In this document: positions 1 to 4,860 of the stretch, piece by piece
How positions within the stretch are numbered: position 1 is the stretch's first letter
Layout: each line of letters opens with the position of its first letter
Notes under the pieces: generated by a model
The model's input: only the letters and a program-made list of their open reading frames with translations
Told to the model about the DNA's origin: nothing
The model's database searches: none
DNA from: Pseudomonadota bacterium
GTDB lineage: Bacteria; Pseudomonadota; Alphaproteobacteria; Rhizobiales; Beijerinckiaceae
DNA length: 6,379 nucleotides
Assembly (NCBI GenBank): GCA_021812505.1
Contig: JAKANG010000098.1
Location: forward strand, 1 to 6,379
Direction of reading: 5' to 3'
Position numbers and translations under genes: made by a program

Positions 1-1
1 G

Positions 2-463
2 CGCTGGATCGAGCCCGAGGATTATCACCTCACATTGCGCTTCTTCGGCGACATCGACACGCGCTCCGCGGAGGCGATTGCCGTCGACCTCGCCGAGACG
101 GAACATTTTTCCGGCGGGGCGCCGCTGCGGCTCGAACTCGATGAAATCGGCGTTTTCGGCGGCCGGCAGCCGCGCGTGCTCTACGCCCGCGTGAAAGCGG
201 ATCCCCTGCTGGCGCGATTGCAGGCGACCCATGAAACGATCGCCCGCCGCAACGGCCTTGCGCCCGAAACACGGAATTTCGCCGCGCATGTCACTTTGGC
301 GCGACTGCGCGGCGTCTCCTCGGCCGCTGTCGGCGCCTGGCTGGCGGAACGGGCTTTTCCACTGGCCCTGTCCTTCGAGGCCCGACGCTTTGCACTCTTT
401 TCCTCGCGCGATTCGGTCGGCGGCGGTCCCTACCGGATCGAAGCCGCCTATCCCTTCGCCTGA
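2..463 (+). CDS. thpR: RNA 2',3'-cyclic phosphodiesterase (2H family), 5'-truncated by window edge
   Basis: The visible 153 residues carry both signature motifs of the 2H phosphoesterase family: HLTLRFFG near the start of the visible part (H-x-T, the first catalytic histidine) and HVTLARLRG about 85 residues later (second H-x-T). Family members (ThpR/LigT) open 2',3'-cyclic phosphates on RNA ends, giving 2'-phosphates, and can ligate tRNA halves through 2'-5' bonds in vitro. They are soluble cytoplasmic enzymes of about 175–190 residues, so roughly 25–35 N-terminal residues lie upstream of the window. The frame is open from base 2 and reads RWIEPEDYHLTLRFFGD into the motif, so the TTG at 35 inside the motif is not the start. 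The end of the protein (GGGPYRIEAAYPFA) is typical of the family. The TGA stop directly abuts the stop of the convergent hpt gene. The physiological substrate of this family is not settled. Confidence 0.92.
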   Translation, partial: RWIEPEDYHLTLRFFGDIDTRSAEAIAVDLAETEHFSGGAPLRLELDEIGVFGGRQPRVLYARVKADPLLARLQATHETIARRNGLAPETRNFAAHVTLARLRGVSSAAVGAWLAERAFPLALSFEARRFALFSSRDSVGGGPYRIEAAYPFA

Positions 464-991
464 TCAGTGGCCATCGAGGACGCCGACGAAGGGCAACTGC
501 CGGTAATGGCCAGCGTGATCCATGCCATAGCCGACGACGAAGCGGTCGGGGCAGGTGAAGCCGACGAAATCGGCGTGAACCTCGATTTCCTTTTTATGCG
601 GTTTTTCGAGAAGCGCCGCGATCATCACCCGGCGCGCGCCGCGGCTGACCAGGAGACGCTTGGCGAAAGAAAGCGTCCGGCCGGATTCAAGAATATCGTC
701 GATCAGCAGAACGTCGCGCCCCTCGACGCGCGCCTGAATGTCCCGCAGGAGACTGATCTCGCCGGAAGAGCGCGTGCCCGCGCCATAGCTCGCGATCTGA
801 ACGAAATCGACTTCCGGCGCGAGTCCCGCGCGATGCATGGCCCGGAGCAGATCGGCCGCGAAGACGAAAGCGCCGGTCATGATCGGAATCGCGATCAGGT
901 CGCGCGGGTCGCTCGCCGCAATTTCCCTCGCCAGTTCAGAAACGCGCGTGACGAGAGCCGACTCATCGAAAAGGATCGCAGCGGCGCTCAC
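464..991 (-). CDS. hpt: hypoxanthine phosphoribosyltransferase
   Basis: A 175-residue type I phosphoribosyltransferase that should convert hypoxanthine and/or guanine plus PRPP to IMP/GMP in purine salvage in the cytoplasm. The PRPP-binding motif VLLIDDILESG is at residues 94–104 with the acidic pair D98-D99. The base-recognition segment FTCPDRFVVGYGMD is at about 145–158, and the flexible-loop SYGAGTRSSG at 68–77. Length matches the family (about 175–185). The start is the GTG at 989–991, whose last two bases and the next base and first overlap give GTGA with the TGA of the upstream gene, so translation is probably coupled to it. The minus-strand frame stays open upstream to about 1639, but that part is out of frame with the real upstream gene. 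Two motif positions differ from the E. coli/human enzymes: loop I reads MTGAF (Thr39 where Lys is usual) and the general-base position after DD is Glu102 and not Asp. These may be clade-typical. Confidence 0.93.
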   Translation of the reverse strand: MSAAAILFDESALVTRVSELAREIAASDPRDLIAIPIMTGAFVFAADLLRAMHRAGLAPEVDFVQIASYGAGTRSSGEISLLRDIQARVEGRDVLLIDDILESGRTLSFAKRLLVSRGARRVMIAALLEKPHKKEIEVHADFVGFTCPDRFVVGYGMDHAGHYRQLPFVGVLDGH

Positions 992-1596
992 CTTTCCGAT
1001 CCCGAACTGTCCGCCTGGGCGGCGAAGCGGACCCTCACCTGGTGGCCATCCTTGGGCGGAACGGCGAGGCGAGCGCGGAACTCCGCCTTTTCCCCGGCGG
1101 CCAGTCGCGCCTTCGGCGGCGCCGCCGTCCAGTGATAGATTTCGCGCCCGTCGGCGTCGACCACCGAGAGTCGCATGCGCGGCGTGGCGTGGGGCGAGGC
1201 TGCGAGATTGCGAATCTCCCCCTCGACGACAAGAACGGGGCGTCCGTCCTCGTCGGCGAGGCTCGAGACGACATTTTCGATCGCCATGCGCCGCAGGTTC
1301 ACGTCGAAGCCGAGCGCCGAATAAAGCTGGGCGGCAGGCGGAACGAGGCGCGCGATCTGCATGCGGCCGCCGATCAACAGGCTCCAGGCCGACAATCCGG
1401 CGAAAACCCACGCCCAAGGTCCCGGACGCCAGCGCCGTCCGTCTTCCTTGGCCTCGGCTGCCCGTAATTTCCCATGAAAGTCGGCGCGACGCCCCGAGGC
1501 CGCGGCGACGCCGCCGACCTCGACCGGCGGCCCGCGCCGGGAAGAGAAACGATAATCGTGATCGTCGAGAGACGAAAATGCTGACGCGGAAGCCAT
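988..1596 (-). CDS. membrane-anchored DUF3426-like protein (MJ0042 zinc-ribbon family, ribbon absent)
   Basis: A 202-residue protein with a charged, low-complexity cytoplasmic N-terminus (1–58), one probable membrane segment (about 60–77, WAWVFAGLSAWSLLIGG) and a C-terminal domain (about 83–192) resembling the extracytoplasmic region of alphaproteobacterial MJ0042-finger/DUF3426 proteins: YSALGFDVNLRRMAIENV, then PVLVVEGEIRNL, MRLSVVDADGREIYHW and LAAGEKAEFRARLAVPP. Such proteins usually begin with a short CxxC…CxxC zinc ribbon. Here no such cysteines exist in any upstream frame. I chose the ATG at 1594–1596. A TTG at 1642–1644 would add 16 residues but sits where a promoter -10 would fall relative to the CtrA-type box, and neither start has a strong Shine-Dalgarno. 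The gene is divergent from ftsE and overlaps hpt by 4 bp. Molecular function is unknown, and the family assignment is from recalled sequence patterns. Confidence 0.75.
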   Translation of the reverse strand: MASASAFSSLDDHDYRFSSRRGPPVEVGGVAAASGRRADFHGKLRAAEAKEDGRRWRPGPWAWVFAGLSAWSLLIGGRMQIARLVPPAAQLYSALGFDVNLRRMAIENVVSSLADEDGRPVLVVEGEIRNLAASPHATPRMRLSVVDADGREIYHWTAAPPKARLAAGEKAEFRARLAVPPKDGHQVRVRFAAQADSSGSER

Positions 1597-1656
1597 GTAT
1601 GCGCCCGGGCTGGGGAAGAAGATCTGCGGTCTGTCGCAATTCAAAACTCTGCTGCT

Positions 1657-1675
1657 ATGGTTAAAACTGGGTTAA
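1657..1675 (-). promoter_or_regulatory. CtrA-type binding site in the divergent ftsE / DUF3426-like control region
   Basis: On the minus strand the sequence reads TTAACCCA-GTT-TTAACCAT. This is an exact match to the full CtrA box TTAA-N7-TTAAC, and the promoter-distal half is identical to the TTAACCAT half-site. The two TTAACC repeats are 11 bp apart, one helical turn, as needed for a response-regulator dimer. These are the only two TTAA tetranucleotides I found in the window, so chance occurrence in such GC-rich DNA is unlikely. The box starts about 60 bp upstream of the ATG at 1596 and about 85 bp upstream of the preferred ftsE start at 1760, so it could control either or both. A GATTC (GANTC-type, CcrM methylation motif) follows at 1684–1688, but such pentamers are common. 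That CtrA binds here is inferred. Confidence 0.7.
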
Positions 1676-1740
1676 GAGGACGCGATTCGCGGAAACATGA
1701 CCCCTCCCAAGCCTGCGCCCCGCGGAATGCGCAAGCGGCG

Positions 1741-1754
1741 GGAGGAGGGAGGGG
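1741..1754 (+). promoter_or_regulatory. strong purine-rich ribosome binding site deciding the ftsE start
   Basis: The run GGAGGAGGGAGGGG lies 5 bp before the TTG at 1760–1762. It is the best Shine-Dalgarno match in the window, and it lies inside the frame if translation started at the ATG at 1697. Starting at the TTG gives MVRFENVGLRYG, the usual FtsE beginning, and a 220-residue protein of normal length. Confidence 0.6.
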
Positions 1755-1759
1755 CTGCT

Positions 1760-2422
1760 TTGGTCCGGTTTGAAAATGTCGGCCTGAGATATGGAATGGG
1801 CGCGGAAATCCTGCGCGACATCAGTTTCGACATAGCGCCCCGCACGTTCCAGTTCCTGACCGGTCCCTCCGGCGCGGGCAAGACCACATTGCTGCGCCTG
1901 ATCCTGCTCGCCATGCCGCCGACGCGCGGTTTGATCACTCTCTTTGGCAAGGACTCGCAGGAACTCGACAAGGCGGAGATCACCGCGCTGCGGCGCAAGG
2001 TCGGCGTGGTTTTCCAGGATTTCCGCTTGCTCGACCACCTCACGACCTATCAGAACGTCGCCCTTCCCCTGCGGGTCCAGGAGCGCGAGGAATCGAGCTA
2101 TCGCGCTGAGGTCATGGAGCTCCTGCGCTGGGTCGGCCTCGGCGACCGGATGCACGTCTATCCGCCGGTGCTCTCGGGCGGCGAAAAGCAGCGGGCGGCG
2201 ATCGCCCGCGCCTTGATCATGCGGCCCCAGCTGCTGCTCGCCGACGAACCGACCGGCAATGTCGACCCTTCTCTGGCCCGCCGCCTGATGCGGCTCTTCC
2301 AGGAATTGCACAAATCAGGCACCTCGGTCGTCATCGCCACCCACGACCTCGCCCTGATGGACCAGTTCGACGGGGCGCGCCGGCTCGTCCTCGGCGACGG
2401 CCGCTTGCATATCTACGATTGA
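1760..2422 (+). CDS. ftsE: cell division ATP-binding protein FtsE
   Basis: ABC-type ATPase that pairs with FtsX at the division ring and drives conformational signalling to septal peptidoglycan hydrolases; cytoplasmic, membrane-associated through FtsX. From the TTG start the motifs are: Walker A GPSGAGKTT at 35–43, Q-loop glutamine at 86 (VVFQDFRLLD), ABC signature LSGGEKQR at 138–145, Walker B LLLADE at 158–163 with catalytic Glu163, and the H-loop histidine at 195 (IATHD). QDFRLLDHLTTYQNVALPLRV and DEPTGNVD are characteristic of FtsE rather than of other small ABC ATPases. All catalytic residues are intact. An ATG at 1697 would add 21 residues (TPPKPAPRGMRKRREEGGAA), an unconserved-looking arginine-rich tail without a good Shine-Dalgarno, so I prefer the TTG preceded by GGAGGAGGGAGGGG. 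The gene is followed by ftsX after 8 bp. The CtrA-type box upstream is the likely control point. Confidence 0.95.
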   Translation: MVRFENVGLRYGMGAEILRDISFDIAPRTFQFLTGPSGAGKTTLLRLILLAMPPTRGLITLFGKDSQELDKAEITALRRKVGVVFQDFRLLDHLTTYQNVALPLRVQEREESSYRAEVMELLRWVGLGDRMHVYPPVLSGGEKQRAAIARALIMRPQLLLADEPTGNVDPSLARRLMRLFQELHKSGTSVVIATHDLALMDQFDGARRLVLGDGRLHIYD

Positions 2423-2430
2423 GGGCGCGG

Positions 2431-3402
2431 ATGAACCCCTCCCCAGACATGGCGGCGCGGCCGCCGATCGAAACGGTGGACCTGACGGACGCCTGGAGCG
2501 ACACGCCGCTCGTGCCTGCGGAAACCGTCGCCGGACGTTCGTTGATGCTCGTCATCGCGATCATGACCTTCCTGGCCGCGCTCACGGCGGGCTTCGCCAT
2601 TGTCCTGGCGGGCGCCGCGCGCGATTGGCGCGGCGATGTCGCCATGGAAATGACTGTTCAGGTCATGCCGCGAACGGGCCGCGACCTCGACGCCGACGCC
2701 GCCAAGGCGGCGCGCGTCGTCGCCGCCTTTCCCGGCGTCGCCGAGGCGCGGGCCTTCACGCGTCAGGAATCCGAAGACCTGCTTGCGCCCTGGCTCGGCG
2801 CAGGACTCGATCTCAGCCAATTGCCGACGCCCCGGCTGATCGCCGTCCGCCGCGACCCCAAGGCCCAGCTCGACGAGATCGGGCTGCGGGCGGCGCTCGA
2901 CGCCGCCCTGCCCAACGCCGTCCTCGACAATCATGGCGCCTGGATGCAGCGGCTCGACACGATGGCGCGGGTCGTGGTCGGAGCGGCGGCCGGAATTTTC
3001 GTCCTGGTGCTTATCGCCATGGCGCTTGCCGTCAGCTTCGCCACGCGTGGGGCGATGGCCGGCAATCGCGAAATCATCGAGGCCCTGCATTTCGTCGGCG
3101 CCGCGGATGGTTTCGTCGCCCGGCAATTCCAGTTCCATTTTCTTCGCCTCGGCCTGCGCGGCGGGGCGGCGGGCGGCGGCGCGGCCATCCTCTTGTTCCT
3201 TGTGCTCGGACTTCTCTCCCGGCATTGGGCGTCGAGCGCCGGCGGCGAACAGGCAGAGGCGCTGTTCGGCTCCTTCACGCTTGGCTGGTCGGGGATCGCC
3301 TCCATCGTTCTGATCTCGCTCGGCGCAGCCATGCTTGCCGGCCTCGTGTCACGCGCCATCGTTTTTCGCGCCCTGCGCAGCTTTTTCGCGGCGCCCGATT
3401 GA
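2431..3402 (+). CDS. ftsX: cell division protein FtsX, ABC transporter permease subunit
   Basis: Integral inner-membrane partner of FtsE, 323 residues with four predicted membrane segments at about 38–60, 180–203, 245–263 and 286–310. The large periplasmic loop (about 61–179) between segments 1 and 2 is where FtsX proteins contact hydrolase activators. The cytoplasmic stretch REIIEALHFVGAADGFVARQFQFHF (residues 213–237, key residues E214, LHFVGA, F233) is the conserved FtsX motif that docks on FtsE. The start is the ATG at 2431 with GAGGG at 2421–2425 five bases upstream. A TTG at 2419 in the same frame overlaps the ftsE stop and would add only four residues. The N-terminal 35 residues are polar and probably cytoplasmic. 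Tight spacing with ftsE indicates co-transcription and stoichiometric expression. The identity of the periplasmic partner cannot be read from this window. Confidence 0.93.
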   Translation: MNPSPDMAARPPIETVDLTDAWSDTPLVPAETVAGRSLMLVIAIMTFLAALTAGFAIVLAGAARDWRGDVAMEMTVQVMPRTGRDLDADAAKAARVVAAFPGVAEARAFTRQESEDLLAPWLGAGLDLSQLPTPRLIAVRRDPKAQLDEIGLRAALDAALPNAVLDNHGAWMQRLDTMARVVVGAAAGIFVLVLIAMALAVSFATRGAMAGNREIIEALHFVGAADGFVARQFQFHFLRLGLRGGAAGGGAAILLFLVLGLLSRHWASSAGGEQAEALFGSFTLGWSGIASIVLISLGAAMLAGLVSRAIVFRALRSFFAAPD

Positions 3403-3455
3403 ACACGGCTGAGGCTTTTGCGCGACAGAGCCCGGGGAACGAGCCGCGAAAGCGC

Positions 3456-3480
3456 GCGCGGGCTTTTCATTTGCCCGCGC
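3456..3480 (+). other. GC-rich hairpin in the ftsX–plsC spacer
   Basis: A perfect 8-bp inverted repeat, GCGCGGGC (3456–3463) and GCCCGCGC (3473–3480), encloses a T-rich 9-base loop TTTTCATTT. It ends 10 bp before the plsC Shine-Dalgarno AGGGG (3491–3495). There is no T-run after the stem, so it is not a standard intrinsic terminator on the plus strand. It could be a transcript-stabilising or processing hairpin that sets plsC expression apart from ftsEX, or simply a GC-rich coincidence. The 96-bp spacer holds no gene that I can support. Confidence 0.4.
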
Positions 3481-3498
3481 CTCCGGCACAAGGGGCCC

Positions 3499-4275
3499 AT
3501 GATTTACCTTCGCTCCCTTCTGTTCAACGTCGCCTTCTATCTGTGTACGACGGTCTTCGCGATCGGTGGCCTTCCGACCATGCTCTTCGGCCGCAAGGCG
3601 ATCCTGGAGCTCGCCCGCAGCTGGGCGCGGACGACGCTCTGGCTGCTCGACACGATCTGCGGCATGAAGGTCGAGTTCCGGGGGCTGGAAAATCTGCGGC
3701 AAAAGGGCTGCATCATCGCCGCGAAACACCAGTCAGCCTGGGAGACGCTGGCGCTGGTCACCCAGGTCGAGGATTTCACCTATATCCTCAAGCGCGAGCT
3801 GACCTTCATCCCGATATTCGGGCAATATCTGACCCGCAGCGACCAGATCGCGATCAACCGCGCCAGCCGAAGCGCCGCCCTGCGCGACCTCGTCGAACAA
3901 GCAGGCAAGGCGATTGCGGAAGGCCGCGCCATTTTCATCTTTCCCGAAGGCACGCGACGCCCGGCCGGAGCGCCGCCCCAGTACAAGAGCGGCGTCAGCC
4001 ATCTTTACGCCGCCGCGAAGGCGCCCTGCGTCCCCGTCGCGCTCAATTCCGGCCTGTTCTGGCCGCGCCGCACCTTCGTCAAGCGGCCGGGCGTGGTGCT
4101 GGTCGAGTTCCTTCCAGTCATCCCCGTCGGACTGTCAACGGCAGAATTTTCCCGAACCTTGCAGCAGCGCCTCGAGACGGCCACCGATCGGCTGATCGCG
4201 GAATCCCTGGCGGCCGATCCGCGTCTTGCGGTCAATCTGGCGAAATCGAGCCAGGCCGCAGCTGCGGTCAGTTGA
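3499..4275 (+). CDS. plsC: 1-acyl-sn-glycerol-3-phosphate acyltransferase (lysophosphatidate acyltransferase)
   Basis: A 258-residue PlsC-type acyltransferase, expected to acylate lysophosphatidic acid at sn-2 to give phosphatidic acid at the inner face of the inner membrane, the branch point of phospholipid synthesis. An N-terminal hydrophobic segment (about 5–30) anchors it. Block I is KHQSAWE with His77 and Glu82 (H-x4-E where the classical dyad is H-x4-D), block II is RELTFIPIFG (99–108), block III is FPEGTR (148–153) and block IV is VPVALNSG (178–185). The start is the ATG at 3499 with AGGGG at 3491–3495; the frame is open further upstream to a TTG at 3418, but the added 27 residues look non-coding and lack a ribosome site. 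It lies 96 bp after ftsX in the same direction. The Ala/Ser-rich tail ends over a CCGCAGCTGCGG palindrome (4256–4267). Other PlsC-like acyltransferases, such as ornithine-lipid enzymes, are an alternative, but the block sequences favour LPA acyltransferase. Confidence 0.9.
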   Translation: MIYLRSLLFNVAFYLCTTVFAIGGLPTMLFGRKAILELARSWARTTLWLLDTICGMKVEFRGLENLRQKGCIIAAKHQSAWETLALVTQVEDFTYILKRELTFIPIFGQYLTRSDQIAINRASRSAALRDLVEQAGKAIAEGRAIFIFPEGTRRPAGAPPQYKSGVSHLYAAAKAPCVPVALNSGLFWPRRTFVKRPGVVLVEFLPVIPVGLSTAEFSRTLQQRLETATDRLIAESLAADPRLAVNLAKSSQAAAAVS

Positions 4276-4308
4276 CATTGGACTTGTTTTGTTCTTTTTT
4301 TGTTTGCG

Positions 4309-4321
4309 TGACGTTTCGTCA
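4309..4321. promoter_or_regulatory. T-rich spacer with TGACG-N3-CGTCA inverted repeat after plsC
   Basis: The gap after plsC (4276–4330) is the most T-rich stretch of the window, including seven Ts at 4295–4301. It contains the perfect inverted repeat TGACG-TTT-CGTCA at 4309–4321, ten bases before an ATG at 4331. A TTGACA hexamer lies at 4272–4277 across the plsC stop, but I see no -10 element 16–18 bp downstream. The repeat could be an operator or half of a transcription end signal. The T-run precedes the stem and does not follow it, so it is not a normal plus-strand terminator. Confidence 0.25.
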
Positions 4322-4330
4322 TTGCCGGAC

Positions 4331-4480
4331 ATGATCAGAGAACAGATTTGGGCCCTTTTCCGCTTGTCGCCGCCGGTCATCGCCCGCTTGCCAGCCTGGC
4401 TCAAACCGGACTGGAGAAATTGTTCCACAATTGGATCGGGGCCTCAGGCCGGCGTTATGTCTGCTCAGTCTATCCGATAG
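4331..4480 (+). other. short ORF overlapping the next gene; possible true N-terminus before a -1 frame change
   Basis: Opens with ATG at 4331 and encodes 49 residues to a TAG at 4478–4480. Its first part (MIREQIWALFRLSPPVIA then RLPAWLKPDW) reads like genuine protein, and from 4346 to about 4413 its third codon positions are clearly richer in G/C than those of the overlapping downstream frame. After about 4413 the relation reverses. The simplest reading is that this is the N-terminal part of the following small gene, which continues in the -1 frame. No strong Shine-Dalgarno precedes the ATG (only GGA at 4327–4329). It could also be an independent small ORF or chance. Confidence 0.4.
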
Positions 4481-4728
4481 GCGAACAGCCCGTTTTCGAC
4501 GCCAACCGCGCCGTCGCCGCCGCCGTGCGCCGCGACGCGAACGACGCCTCGATTCTTTTCGTCTTTCAACCAGCGCGGGGCGAGACGCGCCATGATTTCG
4601 CGCGCTGGACCGATCGGGCGCGGGCCTGCGGCGCCGACGAGTGGCATGTCCATCTGCTCGCGGAAACAGCCGTAGAGCGCGCCTTCATTGTCGGCGATCT
4701 TTTTCCATCTTACAGGCATTCCGCCTGA
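4348..4728 (+). CDS. small protein of unknown function, possibly frameshifted
   Basis: I do not recognise this gene. The coding signal is good from about 4414 to the stop: high G/C at third positions and a coherent soluble-protein sequence with GASGRRYVCSVYPIGE, a predicted helix over DANRAVAAAVRRDAND, SILFVFQPARGET, and a C-terminal GADEWHVHLLAETAVERAFIVGDLF. No membrane segment or signal peptide is visible. The frame has no ATG start: the longest form begins at a TTG at 4348 without a ribosome site, and a shorter 102-residue form could begin at the TTG at 4420 with GGAG at 4413–4416 only three bases away. The overlapping ATG-initiated frame at 4331 supplies a better N-terminus, giving a protein of about 132 residues if the frame moves back by one base somewhere between 4412 and 4441. 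The gene follows plsC in the same direction and ends in a terminator, so it is probably the last gene of the ftsEX–plsC run. Confidence 0.6.
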   Translation: MGPFPLVAAGHRPLASLAQTGLEKLFHNWIGASGRRYVCSVYPIGEQPVFDANRAVAAAVRRDANDASILFVFQPARGETRHDFARWTDRARACGADEWHVHLLAETAVERAFIVGDLFPSYRHSA

Positions 4729-4734
4729 TTTTTT
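4713..4734 (+). terminator. intrinsic terminator overlapping the stop codon of the small unknown gene
   Basis: CAGGC (4713–4717) and GCCTG (4723–4727) form a perfect 5-bp stem with loop ATTCC, followed after one base by six Ts (4729–4734). The TGA stop at 4726–4728 is partly within the 3' arm. The stem is short but GC-rich, and the T-run placement is that of a Rho-independent terminator. It would end the plus-strand run begun at ftsE and imply a separate promoter for the DUF2125 gene. Confidence 0.5.
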
Positions 4735-4784
4735 CAGAGCGCGGTCTCTCTTGCGCCGCCTTTTGCTTTAGGATGACGGCCGAT

Positions 4785-4804
4785 TCGCCGGATCCGCCCG
4801 GCGA
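4785..4804 (+). other. hairpin in the leader of the DUF2125 gene
   Basis: TCGCCGG (4785–4791) and CCGGCGA (4798–4804) form a perfect 7-bp stem with a 6-base loop, 56 bp before the ATG at 4861. It has no T-run. The 4735–4860 spacer should contain the promoter of the DUF2125 gene if the preceding terminator works, but I could not identify convincing -35/-10 elements. An ATG at 4773 opens a frame that overlaps the DUF2125 gene out of phase and looks non-coding. Confidence 0.25.
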
Positions 4805-4860
4805 CGGCGATCGGATCGGCGTTGGCCGCCTGCCGCGTCGCGACCGTCCGGATTTCCTGC

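Noticed and set aside
467..1135. A plus-strand open frame of 222 codons opposite hpt
   Set aside because: Antisense shadow of hpt; it spans the hpt/DUF3426-like gene junction and shows no independent motif.
464..1639. A 391-codon minus-strand open frame containing hpt
   Set aside because: Only the last 175 codons are Hpt. The upstream part is out of frame with the well-supported DUF3426-like gene and is arginine-rich shadow sequence, so it is not a fusion protein.
2413..3225. A long minus-strand open frame opposite ftsX
   Set aside because: Low-complexity charged sequence with no recognisable domain, fully antisense to ftsX.
4256..4267. CCGCAGCTGCGG palindrome at the end of plsC as a terminator stem
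   Set aside because: It lies inside codons and the T-rich stretch begins too far downstream to act with it as an intrinsic terminator.
4272..4277. TTGACA hexamer as a promoter -35
   Set aside because: It overlaps the plsC stop codon, and the sequence 16–18 bp downstream is a T-run with no -10-like element.
2625..4334. A 569-codon plus-strand open frame across ftsX and plsC
   Set aside because: It lies out of phase with two well-supported genes and is Arg/Pro-rich, as expected for a shadow frame in GC-rich DNA.
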